A DNA stretch of 64,000 bases, taken from JAGWRA01 sp963711505 (lineage in GTDB: Bacteria > Acidobacteriota > Vicinamibacteria > Vicinamibacterales > CAVVIG01). Position 1 is the first letter of the stretch. Each line of letters begins with the position of its first letter. The stretch is taken from positions 97,783 through 161,782 of the forward strand of contig CAVQEJ010000004.1 in NCBI GenBank assembly GCA_963711505.1, given 5' to 3'. The position numbers and the translations under genes were made by a program. The notes under the pieces are model-generated. The model saw only the letters and a program-made list of their open reading frames with translations, did not search any database and was not told the DNA's origin. Positions 17,035 to 27,095 of the stretch are shown here, one piece after another.

Positions 17035-19209
17035 GTGGCACTCATCGGAGACGAGGCAAGGCGGGCGCGGCGCCGCAAGGGGTCGAAGAAGGCGTCCGAG
17101 GCGCGGGTGCTGCAATTCGCGCCGGCCCCGCTGCCCCAGAAATCGGGGCTCGAGGATCCGGCGCTCTACATCAACCGGGAGCTCAGCTGGCTCGCCTTCA
17201 ACGACCGCGTGCTGGCGCAGGCGCTCGACCCCGAGCACCCGCTGCTCGAGCGGGTGAAGTTCCTCGCCATTGCCGGGCTGAACCTCGACGAGTTCTTCAT
17301 GGTGCGGGTGGCGACGCTGCTCCGGAAGTTCCGGGCCGGCCTCGAGGACGTCTCGCCCGACGGCCTGAGCACCGAGCAGCAGCTGCGGCTCGTGCGCGAG
17401 CGGGCGGGCGCCATGCTCAACGATCAGGCGGCCTGCTGGACCGACACGCTGCGGCCGCGGCTGGCGCAGGAGGGGATCCACTTCCTCGAGCCGGCCGACT
17501 ACCGGCCCGAGGTGGTCGACTACCTGGCGAAGTACTTCGCAGCGCAGATCTCGCCGGTGCTGACGCCGCTGGCCTTCGACCCCGGCCACCCGTTCCCCTA
17601 TATCTCCAACCGCAGCAAGAACCTGGCGGTGGCGGTCCGCTACGGCGGACGGACGCGGTTCGCCCGCGTGAAGGTGCCCGACGTGCTGCCGCGGTTCGTT
17701 CCGCTGCCGCCGTCGCTGTCGAAGGGGCAGCTGACGTTCGTCTTCCTGGAGGACGTGATCCGGCAGAACCTCGCGGCGTTGTTCCCCGGCGTGCAGGTCA
17801 AGGGGGCCTACCTGTTCCGCATCGTCCGTGACACGGACATGGTGATCCAGGAAGACGAGGCCGACGATCTGCTGGAGACGGTCGACCGCGGGCTGCGGCA
17901 GCTGCGCCACGGCGCGCTGTCGCTGCTGCAGGTCGAGGCGGGCATGCCGCGGCGCGTGCTGAACGTCCTGGTCGAGAACTTCGAGGTCGAGGAGGAAGTG
18001 GTCGTCCGGACGGCCGACCGGATGAGCTACAGCGACTGGATGGAGCTGATGGCGATCCACCGGCCCGAGCTGAAGGACGTGCCGACCTCGCCGCGGTTCA
18101 TCTGGCAGGCGGAGGGGGAGGAGATCTTCCAGCGCATCCGCCAGCGCGACCAGCTCGTGCACCATCCCTTCGATTCGTTCTCGGCGGTGGAGACGTTCCT
18201 GGAGTCGGCCGTCGACGATCCGCAGGTCATCGCGATCAAGATGACGCTGTACCGGATCGGGGCCGATTCGCCGCTGGTCGATCTGCTGATCCGCGCCGCG
18301 GAAGGCGGCAAGCAGGTGGCCGTGCTGGTCGAGCTGAAGGCGCGGTTCGACGAGCGGAACAACATCCTGTGGGCGAACCGCCTGGAGAGCGCCGGCATCC
18401 ACGTCGTCTACGGGCTGATGAACCTGAAGACCCACTGCAAGCTGTGCCTCGTCGTGCGCAAGGAATCGGGCGGCATCCGGCGGTACGCCCACCTGTCGAC
18501 CGGCAACTACAATGCCGGCACGGCGCGCGTCTACACCGACGTCGGGCTGTTCACGGCGCGCGAGGCGATCGTGGACGACGTGACCGAGGTGTTCAACTAC
18601 CTGACCGGCTATTCGAACAAGCGCGAGTACCAGGCGCTGCTGGTGGCCCCGGTGAATCTGCGGAAGAGCTTCGTGGAGCTCATCGAACGCGAGGCGGAGC
18701 ACCGGCGGGCGGGACGGCCGGCCCGGATGATCTTCAAGATGAACGCGGTGACCGATCCCGGCATGATCCGCAGCCTGTTCAGCGCCTCGCAGGCCGGCGT
18801 GCCGATCGACCTGCTCGCCCGCGGCGTCTGCTGCCTGCGCCCCGGCGTGCCCGGGGTCAGCGAGACGATCACCGTCCGGTCGGTCGTCGGCCGCTTCCTG
18901 GAGCACTCGCGGATCTACTTCTTCGAGAACGGCGGGGAGCCGGAGGTCTACATCGGCAGCGCCGATCTCATGGAGCGCAACCTCGATCGGCGCGTCGAGA
19001 CGCTCTGCCCGGTGAAGGATCCCGTGCTGCGCGACTACCTCCGGGGGGTCGTCCTCGATGCCTACCTGCGCGACACCGATCGGACGAGCGTGCTCGGCAC
19101 CGACGGCCGGTACCAGTGGGTGACGCCGGTCGAGGGCGAAGCGACGTTCAACGCGCAGCGCTACCTGCTCGAGTGGCACGCCGCGCAGGACGCGGTGGCG
19201 GAGCAATAG
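17035..19209 (+). CDS. ppk1: Polyphosphate kinase 1
   Basis: Polymerises the gamma-phosphate of ATP into inorganic polyphosphate. It is 724 residues, the family length. Seen in order: the N-domain start YINRELSWLAFNDRVLAQA, the head-domain HPFPYISNRSKNLAV, the catalytic C1 core with ELKARFDERNNI, and RYAHLSTGNYN, whose His (about 486) is the autophosphorylated residue; then the C2 part with GGEPEVYIGSADLMERN. GTG 17035 with AGGAG 8 bases upstream fits best. Upstream is an inverted repeat that may be an operator. Confidence 0.96.
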   Translation: MALIGDEARRARRRKGSKKASEARVLQFAPAPLPQKSGLEDPALYINRELSWLAFNDRVLAQALDPEHPLLERVKFLAIAGLNLDEFFMVRVATLLRKFRAGLEDVSPDGLSTEQQLRLVRERAGAMLNDQAACWTDTLRPRLAQEGIHFLEPADYRPEVVDYLAKYFAAQISPVLTPLAFDPGHPFPYISNRSKNLAVAVRYGGRTRFARVKVPDVLPRFVPLPPSLSKGQLTFVFLEDVIRQNLAALFPGVQVKGAYLFRIVRDTDMVIQEDEADDLLETVDRGLRQLRHGALSLLQVEAGMPRRVLNVLVENFEVEEEVVVRTADRMSYSDWMELMAIHRPELKDVPTSPRFIWQAEGEEIFQRIRQRDQLVHHPFDSFSAVETFLESAVDDPQVIAIKMTLYRIGADSPLVDLLIRAAEGGKQVAVLVELKARFDERNNILWANRLESAGIHVVYGLMNLKTHCKLCLVVRKESGGIRRYAHLSTGNYNAGTARVYTDVGLFTAREAIVDDVTEVFNYLTGYSNKREYQALLVAPVNLRKSFVELIEREAEHRRAGRPARMIFKMNAVTDPGMIRSLFSASQAGVPIDLLARGVCCLRPGVPGVSETITVRSVVGRFLEHSRIYFFENGGEPEVYIGSADLMERNLDRRVETLCPVKDPVLRDYLRGVVLDAYLRDTDRTSVLGTDGRYQWVTPVEGEATFNAQRYLLEWHAAQDAVAEQ

Positions 19210-19211
19210 CG

Positions 19212-19291
19212 TCGGTTCGGGCTCCGGGCTTCGGTCTTCGGGCTCCGGGCTCCGGTCGGGACCTGTAGACCGGTAGCCTGTAGCCTGTACG
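19212..19291. repeat. Seven-base-period repeat, locus 2
   Basis: After the ppk1 stop the DNA reads CGGGCTC CGGGCTT CGGTCTT CGGGCTC CGGGCTC, then CGGTAGC CTGTAGC CTGTACG. It is non-coding and lies between ppk1 and the S9 peptidase gene. Heptads of the same type recur at five or more other gaps. Confidence 0.75.
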
Positions 19292-19382
19292 ACAGCGAGC
19301 GACGCCCCCATCAGAAATCCCTCCTGTCCCGCCGTCGGCGGCGGTAGAATCCCACCTCAGCCATTCCAGGAGGAGAGTGCCC

Positions 19383-21825
19383 ATGCGATTCCACTTCCGT
19401 GCGGCCGCCGTGGTCAGCCTGTTGGTGGCGGGTTCGGGCGTCGGCCGGGCGCAGCAGGCGACCGCGCCCCGCTACCTGACGCCGCCGCAGGCCATCACCA
19501 CCATCCTCGAGGCCCCGCCGCTGCCGGCGGCCGTCGTCAGTCCGTCGCATCGGACCCTCGCGCTCGTCGAGCGGGCGAGCATGCCCGACATCGCCCTGTT
19601 GGCGCGGCCGGTCCTGCGGCTGGCCGGCTGGCGCATCAATCCCGGGACGAACGGACCGCACCGGCCGACCGGCATCCGGGGGATCGCCTTCCGCCCGGTC
19701 GCAGGCGGCGCCGAAGTGCACGCGGCCCTGCCGCCGGGAGAGCTGATTCCCATCGGGTTCAATGCGGACGGGTCCCGGTACGCCGTCGCCGTCACCGGCA
19801 CGCATGGCATGGCGCTGTGGATGGTCAATCCGGCGACGGGCCGGGCGCACGCGGTGACCGACCGGGCGCTGAACGCGGCGCAGTCGGGCGGCTATCGCGG
19901 CGATCCGCCGTGCACGTGGGCCGGACCGGCGGAGCTGCTGTGCCGCTTCGTGGTGACCGATCGCGGCGCCCCGCCGCAGGCGCCTGCCGTGCCGACCGGC
20001 CCGAACGTGCAGCAGAACCTCGGCAAGGTCGCGCCCGTCCGGACCTACGAGGACATGCTGGGCAGCCCGCACGACGAGGCGCTGTTCGCGTACTACTTCA
20101 CGAGTCAGCTCGCCTGGGTGGAGGTCGCCGACGGGCAGGTGACGCCGCTCGGCACGCCGGGCCTTTTCGAGGATGCCGTGGCGTCGCCCGACGGCCGCGA
20201 CGTGCTGGTGGCCCGCATCGAGCGGCCGTTCTCGTGGCTCGTGCCGTCAGAGGATTTCCCGAAGACCGTGGCCGTGTGGAACCGGCAGGGGGCGGTCGTC
20301 CGGAAGGTCGCCGACGTGCCGCTGGCCGACAGCGTGCCGATTGGCGGCGTCGTGACCGGCCCGCGCGACTGGCAGTGGAACCCGTCGGCGCCCGCGACGG
20401 TCGTCTGGGCCGAGGCGCTCGATGGCGGCGATCCGCACGCGACCGTGCCGTTCCGCGATCGCGTGCTGTCGCTGCCGTCGCCCTTCACGGGGCAGGCGGC
20501 CGAGCTGATGAAGACGGTGCACCGGTTCCAGTCGATCGACTGGACCGACGCCGGCGTGGCACTCGTCACGGAAACCGACCGGCCGACGCGCAAGACGTGG
20601 ACGTGGATTCTCGACGGACTCGGGCGCCGCGCCGCGCAAGTTGTGGGAGCGCCGGTCGGAGGATGCGTACAGCGATCCCGGCCGGCCGCTGCACCGCGCC
20701 GCGCCGCGCGACACGATCGTGCAGCACGGTGACGACATCTATCTCGCCGGCGCGGGCGCGTCGCCCGAGGGCGTCCATCCGTTCCTCGATCGCCTCGACC
20801 TGAAGACGCTCGCGACCGATCGGCTGTTCCGCACCGACAATCGGAGCTACGAGCCGGTCGTCGCCCTGTTGAGCGACGATGGGACGTCGGTGCTGACGCG
20901 GTACGAGACGCACGACGACGCGCCGAACTACGTCGTGCGGAACACGGCGGCCGGCACGCGGCGCGCGCTGACCGCCTTTCCCGATCCCGCGCCGCAGCTG
21001 CGGGGCGTGCAGAAGCAGCTCATCACCTACACGCGCGCCGACGGCGTGCAGCTGTCGGGCACGCTGTACCTCCCGGCCGGTTACCAGGCGGGGCAGCGGC
21101 TGCCGCTCATCCTCTGGGCCTACCCCCGCGAGTTCACCGATCCGCGCGACGCCGGACAGGTGACCACGTCGCCCAACCGCTTCATGATCGTGTCGGGCGC
21201 CAGTGCCGCCCACCTGCTCTTCGTCACCGAGGGCTACGCGGTGCTCGACAACCCGAGCATGCCGATCGTCGGGCCGGGGGAGACGGCGAACGACACCTAC
21301 GTCGAGCAGCTCGTCGCCAGTGCGAAGGCCGCCATCGACAAGGTGGTCGACATGGGCATCGCCGATCGCGACCGGGTCGGCGTCGGCGGCCACAGCTACG
21401 GCGCCTTCATGACGGCGAACCTGCTCGCGCACTCGCGGCTGTTCCGCGCCGGCACGGCCGAGAGCGGCGCCTACAACCGGTCGCTCACGCCCTTCGGCTT
21501 CCAGAACGAGCGGCGGACGTTCTGGCAGGCCCCGCAGCTCTACGCCCGCATGTCGCCGTTCTGGCACGCGGATCAGGTGAAGGACGCCATCCTGCTGACG
21601 CACGGCGAGATGGACGACAACTCCGGCACGTTCCCGATCCAGTCGGAGCGGTTCTACATGGCGCTGAAGGGGCACGGCGCGACCGTCCGCTACATCACCC
21701 TGCCGTACGAGGCGCACGGCTACCTGGGCCGTGAGTCGGTGCTGGACGTCGTCGCCGAGGAGCTGCACTGGTTCAATCACTATGTGAAGGATGCGGGGCC
21801 GCGGACGGAGACGGGGGGGAGGTAG
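19383..21825 (+). CDS. S9-family prolyl-oligopeptidase-like serine peptidase (one frameshift)
   Basis: Exported peptidase of about 813 residues that would cleave peptides outside the cytoplasm. It has a signal peptide (RFHFRAAAVVSLLVAGSG), a beta-propeller-type N-terminal domain with PDGRDVLVARIERPF, and a C-terminal alpha/beta-hydrolase catalytic domain. Nucleophile motif GVGGHSYGAF, acid in THGEMDDNSG and base in PYEAHGY. The start is ATG 19383 with AGGAGGAG about 7 bases upstream. At about 20635 the frame moves by one, where RPRKLWERRSEDAYSDP begins in the other frame. It fits a peptide-scavenging lifestyle together with the amidase, aminoacylase and M20 genes. Confidence 0.9.
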
Positions 21826-21924
21826 GGCTTCGGACTCCGGGCTACGGGCTTCGGGTGTTGCCCCGGACTCGGAGTCCGAATCCGCAGCCCGTAGCCCGCA
21901 CCGGCCCGGAGCCCGGAGCCCGTA
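21826..21924. repeat. Seven-base-period repeat, locus 3
   Basis: Begins directly after the S9 stop as GGGCTTC GGACTCC GGGCTAC GGGCTTC and returns as the complementary CCCGTAG CCCGCAC ... GAGCCCG GAGCCCG. The two halves are inverted, so the whole can form a long imperfect stem. Non-coding. Confidence 0.75.
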
Positions 21925-21971
21925 CTTTCTTCCCTCCCCGGTAACTGCTGGCAGGTAGAGAGGACGGCGTC

Positions 21972-21998
21972 CACGGCGTGGGACGGGCCCACGCCGTG
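21972..21998. terminator. Strong hairpin downstream of S9 peptidase
   Basis: CACGGCGTGGG pairs perfectly with CCCACGCCGTG over a 5-base loop. There is no U-run after it, so it may be a stop element or an RNA-stabilising hairpin rather than a classic intrinsic terminator. Confidence 0.5.
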
Positions 21999-22121
21999 TC
22001 TCCGGGGCGCCGGAGGCGGATTTCCGGCCAGAAATCGATCGGCGCCGGGTGGCGGTCGGGCCGGCACGGCTTTTGGTTCTTCCCGTGACAGCACGGAGGA
22101 GCCATCCCGTGCCAGGAGACC

Positions 22122-22391
22122 ATGCTGACCAACCTGGAACCCGTTCCCGCGGCCGAGACCACCCTCTCCGCCAGCCCGCGCCCGGGCGACGTCGTCGTGC
22201 AGAAGCTGACCGACTCCCCGTTCCTGTTCGGCCTGAACGTCTATCCCTGCGCACTGCAGCAGCCGTGCGGCCTCTACGAGCAGGCGGAGCGCCACGGGCA
22301 GGCGCTCGCGCGGCGGTTCGGCGTGGACGTGTGGCGCGAGGAAGACGGGTTGTTCGTGCGGCTGGGCAGTCACCGCGACGACGAGGACTGA
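22122..22391 (+). CDS. Hypothetical 89-residue protein
   Basis: ATG 22122 follows CAGGAGACC. The protein is soluble, with PFLFGLNVYPCALQQPCGLYE in the middle carrying two cysteines, and a C-terminal RRFGVDVWREEDGLFVRLG. No family recognised. It is flanked by two period-7 repeat tracts. Codon use is like that of real genes here (G/C at third positions) and the ribosome site is good, so it is probably expressed. Confidence 0.55.
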   Translation: MLTNLEPVPAAETTLSASPRPGDVVVQKLTDSPFLFGLNVYPCALQQPCGLYEQAERHGQALARRFGVDVWREEDGLFVRLGSHRDDED

Positions 22392-22400
22392 CGCCGACCG

Positions 22401-22488
22401 GGCTGCGGTCTACCGGCTACCGGCTGAGGAGCCTGGAACCGGCGGCACTCCGGCCCGCAGCCCGTAGCCCGTGGCCCGCAGCCGGCAC
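22401..22488. repeat. Seven-base-period repeat, locus 4
   Basis: Reads GGTCTAC CGGCTAC CGGCTGA on the left, and CCCGCAG CCCGTAG CCCGTGG CCCGCAG on the right, again as partly complementary halves. It fills the gap between the convergent 89-residue protein and VWFA genes. Confidence 0.7.
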
Positions 22489-22497
22489 ATTTCGCCC

Positions 22498-24388
22498 TCA
22501 ACTGACGATCCGGATCGACAGCAGGCTCCTGGCCTGGCCGGCCTGGCTCGTGGCCAGGAATTCGATTGTGTAATCGCCGGGCGGAAATGGTGAGAGCGGC
22601 AGGTCGAACTGCGTCACGTTCGGCTCGCCCGCGGGGCCGGCGATCCGATCGAGCGCCCGCATCGGCTGCCCGGTCAGGTTCAGCAGGCGCGCGGTCACGA
22701 CCGGCCGGTCGGGGCCCGAGCCGTAGGCGCGGATCCGAATCAGCAGGCGTGCGGCCCGGCTGAATTCGGTCGACGCCACCGGCGGGGCGTTTGAGGCGGT
22801 CCTGAGCGCGTCGTACTCGCGCGCCGTGAACGCCCGGAACACCTCGGCCGGCATCAGGATCAGCCCCGCCTTGTCGAGCGCCGGCACTTCCACGTGTCGC
22901 ACGTCCGTATCCAGATCGCGGCCATCGGCGCTGATGGCGAGGTTCAGCTCGACCCGCCCGGGCGGGGCCTCGAAGACGGCCTGATCGGGCCGTCCGGTCT
23001 GCGCCGTCGCCGCCCCCTCCGCCGGCGCCAGCGCCCCCTTGAAGAGCGCAACTCCCTCGGGCGTGGTGGCCGTCACCTCGACGGTGTCGGCCTGCACCGG
23101 CAGGCGGCCGCTGATGGCCTGGTGGTTCGGCTCCCACGTCACCGTGATCCGGGGGCGCCCGTCGGCGCCGCGCGCGATGCCGACCCACGAATCGGATCAG
23201 GCCGCTCGTATGCGAGGGCCTGATGGCCACGAGCCGCGGCGCCGGTTCGGCGCGCACGCGCGCGGCCTGCCGCACGAGCTGCAGTTCGGCGAGCGACGGC
23301 ACCCAGTAGGCCGGCCTCGCCCGGACCTGCGCCCCGCGGGCCTTCACGTGCACGGTGACGTCGTGCAGCCGGCCATCGGCCGAGGGCGCCCGGAACGTCA
23401 GCAGGTAGTAGGCGTCGGCGTCGCGCGCCATCGCCTGGAGGGCCGGCTCCAGATCGCCGGCCGACGCGATGAGCGTGCCGCTCGTCCGGGCCGCCAGCTC
23501 CCGCAGGATGGCCAGCCGCCCGGCCCCGGCGTCCGCCGGCGCCGGCGGATCGGGATCGACGGGATAGATCGCCAGGTTGAAGCGGCTCGCGATCCGGATG
23601 ATGGTGGCGAGCCCCGGGAGCCGCACGCGCGGCTGCCGCGCCGCCGGCTCGAATCCGCCGCTCACCAGCACGATCGTCTTGCGTCCGTCCGGCAGCCCCG
23701 CCATGCGGGTCGCCAGCCCCTCGAGCGCCGACAGCACCATCTGGGCGCGGGCGGTCTCGACGGCGGCCGGCGCGCTCCCCATGAAGTCGCGCTCGAACGC
23801 GTTGCGCGGCGTGTCGTCGCCGAGCCGTCCGGTGAAGGCGTCGATCGCGTCGTGGATGGCCGCCCGATCCCGCGTGATCGTCAGGGACGCCGCCTGATCG
23901 AGCGGCCGCATGATCACGACCGCGTCGTCGGGCCTCAGCGCCGTGTCGACGAAGCGGTTGAGGGCGTCGCGCGCCCGCAGGGTGCCCGCGCCCGGATCGA
24001 CGTGATAGTCGTCGAGCAGCAGGCCGAACACGCGACCCGTGCCGGCGGGCTCGCCGGGCGCGCCGGTCGGCACGGACGCCGGCACCGGCACCGGCGCCGG
24101 CGGGTGGAAGGCGACCTGCTCGATCGGGCGCGCCGTGCCGCCCTCGGTGACGGAGAAGTCGGCCGCCCGCAGATGGCGGATCGGATCGCCGCGCTGGTCG
24201 GTGACGATGACGTCGAGATGAACGGTGGTGAGGCGGCCGGTGTCGAGATCGTCAGCCGGCGCCTGGGCGGGGGCTGCCGGCGGCCGTGCGGGCGCCGGCG
24301 GCACCGCGGGCCGCGCGTACGCCACCGGGGACGGCCCGGTGACGAGGCTCAGCGCCGCGATGACCGCGTAAAGGAATCGACACTGCAC
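22498..24388 (-). CDS. VWFA-related-domain exported protein (one frameshift)
   Basis: Large exported protein of about 630 residues. A signal peptide (CRFLYAVIAALSLVTGPSP) follows GTG 24388. The N-terminal half begins LTTVHLDVIVTDQRGDPIR and carries a von Willebrand factor A-type domain with FGLLLDDYHVD as MIDAS-like strand, LPDGRKTIVLVSGG and DADAYYLLTF. This wording is the acidobacterial VWFA-related family (TIGR03436 type). At about 23185 the frame slips by one; the C-terminal part then reads WVGIARGADGRPRITVTWEP and ends with an Ig-like stretch at 22498. Role unknown; the family is probably extracellular or periplasmic binding. Start codon less certain, as no ribosome site is seen. Confidence 0.85.
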
Positions 24389-24567
24389 GGCGGCACGTCT
24401 GTGCGGCGGTGGCGGCCACCGCCGAGCTCGTGGCGATGATACCACCCGGCGCAGGCGCACCACGGCTCTCGCGGACCGATTGGCCCGCGAACCGTCGGCC
24501 AATGCTCGCGCACCGGCCCTGCTGACAGATGAGATGGCGGAAACGACCTGGCGCGGCGGGCGCCGCG

Positions 24568-24777
24568 CTAGTCGGTCGTCAGGCCCAGGTCGTCCCAGGC
24601 GGGCGCCTGCGGTCCAGGCTCGATGCCGGCGATGTCCGGATCTTCCTCGCCTGGCTGGCGCGGGACGTTATCCTTGCGAGACTTGGCTTCGGTCCGGCGA
24701 GCGGCCTTCTGGTTCCGCTTCTCGGTGAGCGCCCGTTCCCGCTGACGCTTGAGTTGCGTGGGTCGTGATCTGGCCAT
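24568..24777 (-). CDS. Small basic/acidic protein, 69 residues
   Basis: ATG 24777 has GAGGAGG 6 bases upstream. The first half is strongly basic and helical (RPTQLKRQRERALTEKRNQK), the second acidic and Pro-rich, ending PAWDDLGL. This looks like a small nucleic-acid- or ribosome-associated protein, but no family is recognised. Only 24 bp separate it from the gene upstream on this strand (24802-25065), so the two probably form an operon. Confidence 0.6.
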   Translation of the reverse strand: MARSRPTQLKRQRERALTEKRNQKAARRTEAKSRKDNVPRQPGEEDPDIAGIEPGPQAPAWDDLGLTTD

Positions 24778-24801
24778 GCGTCCTCCTCGAAGTGTGCCGG
24801 G

Positions 24802-25065
24802 TCAGTGCGATGCGTTACCCGCGTCCGCCTCGGCGGCCGCCGCGCGCTTGCGCGGCGCCTTCTTCGTGCCCTTCGACCGGCTGCCCGACTTGCCGCGGGC
24901 CGGCGCCGGGGTTTCCGACGCCTCGAGCGTGACCATGGAGGTCACGAACGTCCGCGAGCCATGCTCGTCGAAGTCGATGACGGTGTGGTGTTCGTTGACG
25001 TCGGTGATCGTGCCGGAGCCATACTGCGGCTGCGTCACGCGGTCACCCTTCGCGAAGAGTCGCAT
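24802..25065 (-). CDS. Tudor/DUF3553-like small protein with basic tail
   Basis: 87 residues from ATG 25065 with GGAAGGAG upstream. The first 50 residues form a small beta-barrel of the kind found at the C-terminus of UvrD/PcrA helicases and DUF3553: FAKGDRVTQPQYGSGTITDV ... TVIDFDEHGSRTF. The tail is Lys/Arg/Ala-rich and likely binds nucleic acid. Upstream partner of the 69-residue basic protein, so a two-gene operon. Possible RNA-polymerase or DNA contact role; inference only. Confidence 0.65.
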   Translation of the reverse strand: MRLFAKGDRVTQPQYGSGTITDVNEHHTVIDFDEHGSRTFVTSMVTLEASETPAPARGKSGSRSKGTKKAPRKRAAAAEADAGNASH

Positions 25066-25391
25066 GTAAACACTCCTTCCGAACGCCGTGCGTCGGAAAT
25101 TCGACGAGTCGGGGCCGGGCGGGCCGGCGTCGACCGAAGACGGGCCGGTTGCGGAGGGCGGCAGGGCCGCGCGAGGCCCGACGCCGGCCGCGGCCGGAAC
25201 GAACGCGTGTGGGAGCGGCGGGCGCGGGCGGTCGGCACAGACCCGCCGTGCACCGCTGCGTTCTCCGTACGCCGCACTATTGTCTCATGTCCCGTCACGT
25301 CCTGTCGATTGCGCCGACGTTTGATGGCCGCGCACGCGGCGGCTAAAATGCCGCGTGGCCCCCGTTCCGGGGGCCCGACGGGCAGGTCCAC
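25066..25391. other. Divergent intergenic region, 326 bp
   Basis: Between the small-protein operon and the reductase. GC-rich with an AT-richer patch around 25271-25295. I see no gene, repeat or clear promoter. Confidence 0.35.
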
Positions 25392-26393
25392 GTGAAGATC
25401 GTCATCGCAGGCGCCGGGGCCATCGGGGCCTATCTGGGCGCTCATCTCGCCCGCGCGGGCGCCGACGTGGTTCTCTATGCACGGGGACCCCACCTGCAGG
25501 CCATGCGCGAGGGGGGCCTGCGCGTGCACGGCGTCGCCGGCTCCTTCCACGTGCGGCCGCGGGTCACCGACGATCTGACGGCGGCCGGCCAGGCCGACGT
25601 CGTGATTCTGGCCGTCAAGGCCCCCAGTCTGCCGGCCCTCGCTCCCCATCTCGCCCCGCTGTTCGGGCCCGAAACGGTCGTCGTCAGCACGCAGAACGGG
25701 CTGCCCTGGTGGTATTTCCACGAAACCGGCGGACCGCTCAGCGGCTTCCGCCTCGACGCGGTCGATCCGGCCGGCGTCGTCACCCGCGCGATCGATCCGC
25801 GCCGCGTGCTGGGATCGGTCGTCTATTTCGCCACCACCGTGGAGGCGCCCGGCGTCGTCCGCCAGTCGGGCGGCAGCCGGATGCTCATCGGTGAGCCCGA
25901 CGGTTCGCGGTCGGGCCGCTGCCGGCGCGTGGCGGCTGCGCTCGAGGCCGCCGGCCTGGAGTGCCCGGTGACCGACGAGATCCGCCGGGAGATCTGGGCG
26001 AAGCTGCTCGGCAACGTCGCCTTCAATCCGCTGAGCGTGATCACCGGCGCAACCGTCGGCGAGCTCGTCGGACACCCGCACGGCTCGCAGATCGTGCGGG
26101 CGATCATGGCCGAGGTGGAAGCGGTGGCCCGGCGGCTCGATCTCGAGCCGCGGATCTCGATCGACGGGCGGATGGCGCGCGCCGCGCAGAGCGGGGCGCA
26201 CCGGACGTCCATGCTGCAGGATTTCGAAGCCGGCCGCCCGCTCGAGCTCGAGGCCATCGTGGGAGCCGTGATGGCCGTGGCCGATCACCTGGGCGTACCG
26301 GTGCCCTCCATCCGCGCCGTGGAGGCCTGCGCGCGGATGCTCGACGAACGGCGAACCGGAATTACGGGAGTGACGCGGGAAGTTGCGGGGTGA
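25392..26393 (+). CDS. 2-dehydropantoate 2-reductase family protein (copy 1)
   Basis: NADPH-dependent reductase of the ApbA/PanE family, 333 residues. The Rossmann loop is VIAGAGAIGAYLGAHLA. It also has VILAVKAPSLPAL, TQNGLPWW in the family's QNG motif, and a C-terminal helical domain with IWAKLLGNVAFNPLS, whose Lys is the catalytic one. ATG 25392 follows a weak site. Two further members of this family lie in the window (38580 and 61268); which of them reduces ketopantoate cannot be told from sequence. Its QNG segment (GLPWWYFHETGG) is like a subgroup that acts on other 2-oxo acids. Confidence 0.9.
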   Translation: MKIVIAGAGAIGAYLGAHLARAGADVVLYARGPHLQAMREGGLRVHGVAGSFHVRPRVTDDLTAAGQADVVILAVKAPSLPALAPHLAPLFGPETVVVSTQNGLPWWYFHETGGPLSGFRLDAVDPAGVVTRAIDPRRVLGSVVYFATTVEAPGVVRQSGGSRMLIGEPDGSRSGRCRRVAAALEAAGLECPVTDEIRREIWAKLLGNVAFNPLSVITGATVGELVGHPHGSQIVRAIMAEVEAVARRLDLEPRISIDGRMARAAQSGAHRTSMLQDFEAGRPLELEAIVGAVMAVADHLGVPVPSIRAVEACARMLDERRTGITGVTREVAG

Positions 26394-26399
26394 GCGGGT

Positions 26400-26429
26400 C
26401 ACCCGGCCGGCCGCAGGGCCGGCCGGGTG
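26400..26429. terminator. Bidirectional hairpin terminator between convergent genes
   Basis: CACCCGGCCGGCC pairs perfectly with GGCCGGCCGGGTG over the loop GCAG: a 13-bp stem immediately after the reductase stop and before the RRM stop on the opposite strand. No strong T-run on either side. Confidence 0.8.
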
Positions 26430-26455
26430 CCTCGTGTGTCACGCGGGAAGCTGCC

Positions 26456-26800
26456 TTACCAGCGCGGTTCGGACCGGCGCCGGCTGCCGCCGCCGCCACC
26501 GCCGCCGAAGCCGCCACGACCGCCGCCGCCGCCGCCGCCGCCCGAGTAGGCCGGCTTCGGACGCGCCTCGTTCACGGTCAGTGCACGGCCGCCGAAATCG
26601 TGCTCGTTGAGCGCATCGATTGCTGCCTGCGCCTCTTCGTCCGTGCTCATTTCGACGAACGCGAAGCCGCGCGCCCGCCCGGTGGCCATGTCGCGCATGA
26701 CACGCACCGAGTCGACCGCGCCGTGCTGACCGAAGAGGTCCTGCAGGTCAGTCTCGTTGGTTTCGTACGGCAGATTTCCCACGTAAAGTTTACGACCCAT
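26456..26800 (-). CDS. Glycine-rich RRM RNA-binding protein
   Basis: 114 residues: a single RRM followed by a Gly/Arg tail. RNP2 is KLYVGNLP (4-11) and RNP1 RGFAFVEM (44-51), with the aromatic positions kept. The tail from about residue 85 has two long glycine runs and ends RRRSEPRW, like cold-induced Rbp proteins of cyanobacteria and other bacteria that bind RNA and help at low temperature. ATG 26800 is the only reasonable start. A promoter about 200 bp upstream implies a long leader. Flanked by strong hairpins on both sides, so a single-gene unit. Confidence 0.92.
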   Translation of the reverse strand: MGRKLYVGNLPYETNETDLQDLFGQHGAVDSVRVMRDMATGRARGFAFVEMSTDEEAQAAIDALNEHDFGGRALTVNEARPKPAYSGGGGGGGGRGGFGGGGGGGSRRRSEPRW

Positions 26801-26995
26801 CTCTATCTACTCCCTGGCGCCCGCAGTCTGCGGAGCGCGGTCCGCCTATCCGGATGGACAGCGGACATGATGGAAACTCGCCTGAGCGGACTTCCACTCT
26901 CGCTTGACTGTCACCTTCTGAGGGAGCGAGTGAAACGGGCTCGATCGGCTCTGCAGGCGGGGTGAAGCGGAAGGCTGAACTTCCAATGAGGCTCC

Positions 26996-27025
26996 ATAAT
27001 ACTGCATTGCTGAGGTCTGGCGCAA
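26996..27025 (-). promoter_or_regulatory. Candidate sigma-70 promoter of the RRM gene
   Basis: On the minus strand TTGCGC (27025-27020) is followed after 18 bases by TATTAT (27001-26996), a good -10. The predicted transcript would have a leader of roughly 190 bases before ATG 26800, unusual here and reminiscent of cold-shock gene leaders. The -35 box overlaps the T-run of the amidase terminator. Confidence 0.45.
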
Positions 27026-27037
27026 ACAAAAGAGGAC

Positions 27038-27084
27038 GGGGACCGGTCTCGACGCGCGGTGTGGGGGCGTCGAAACCCGTCCCC
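27038..27084 (-). terminator. Intrinsic terminator of the amidase gene
   Basis: Reading leftward after the amidase stop, GGGGACGGGTTTCGACGC pairs with GCGTCGAGACCGGTCCCC (one mismatch and a G-T pair), then CTCTTTTG follows. Stem of about 17 bp with a short loop and a T-run, right after the gene. Confidence 0.75.
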
Positions 27085-27095
27085 ATCCTTATTGA

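Noticed and set aside
16837..19311. 824-codon open frame on the minus strand
   Set aside because: It is exactly antisense to ppk1, whose motifs are all present; high GC leaves long antisense frames open.
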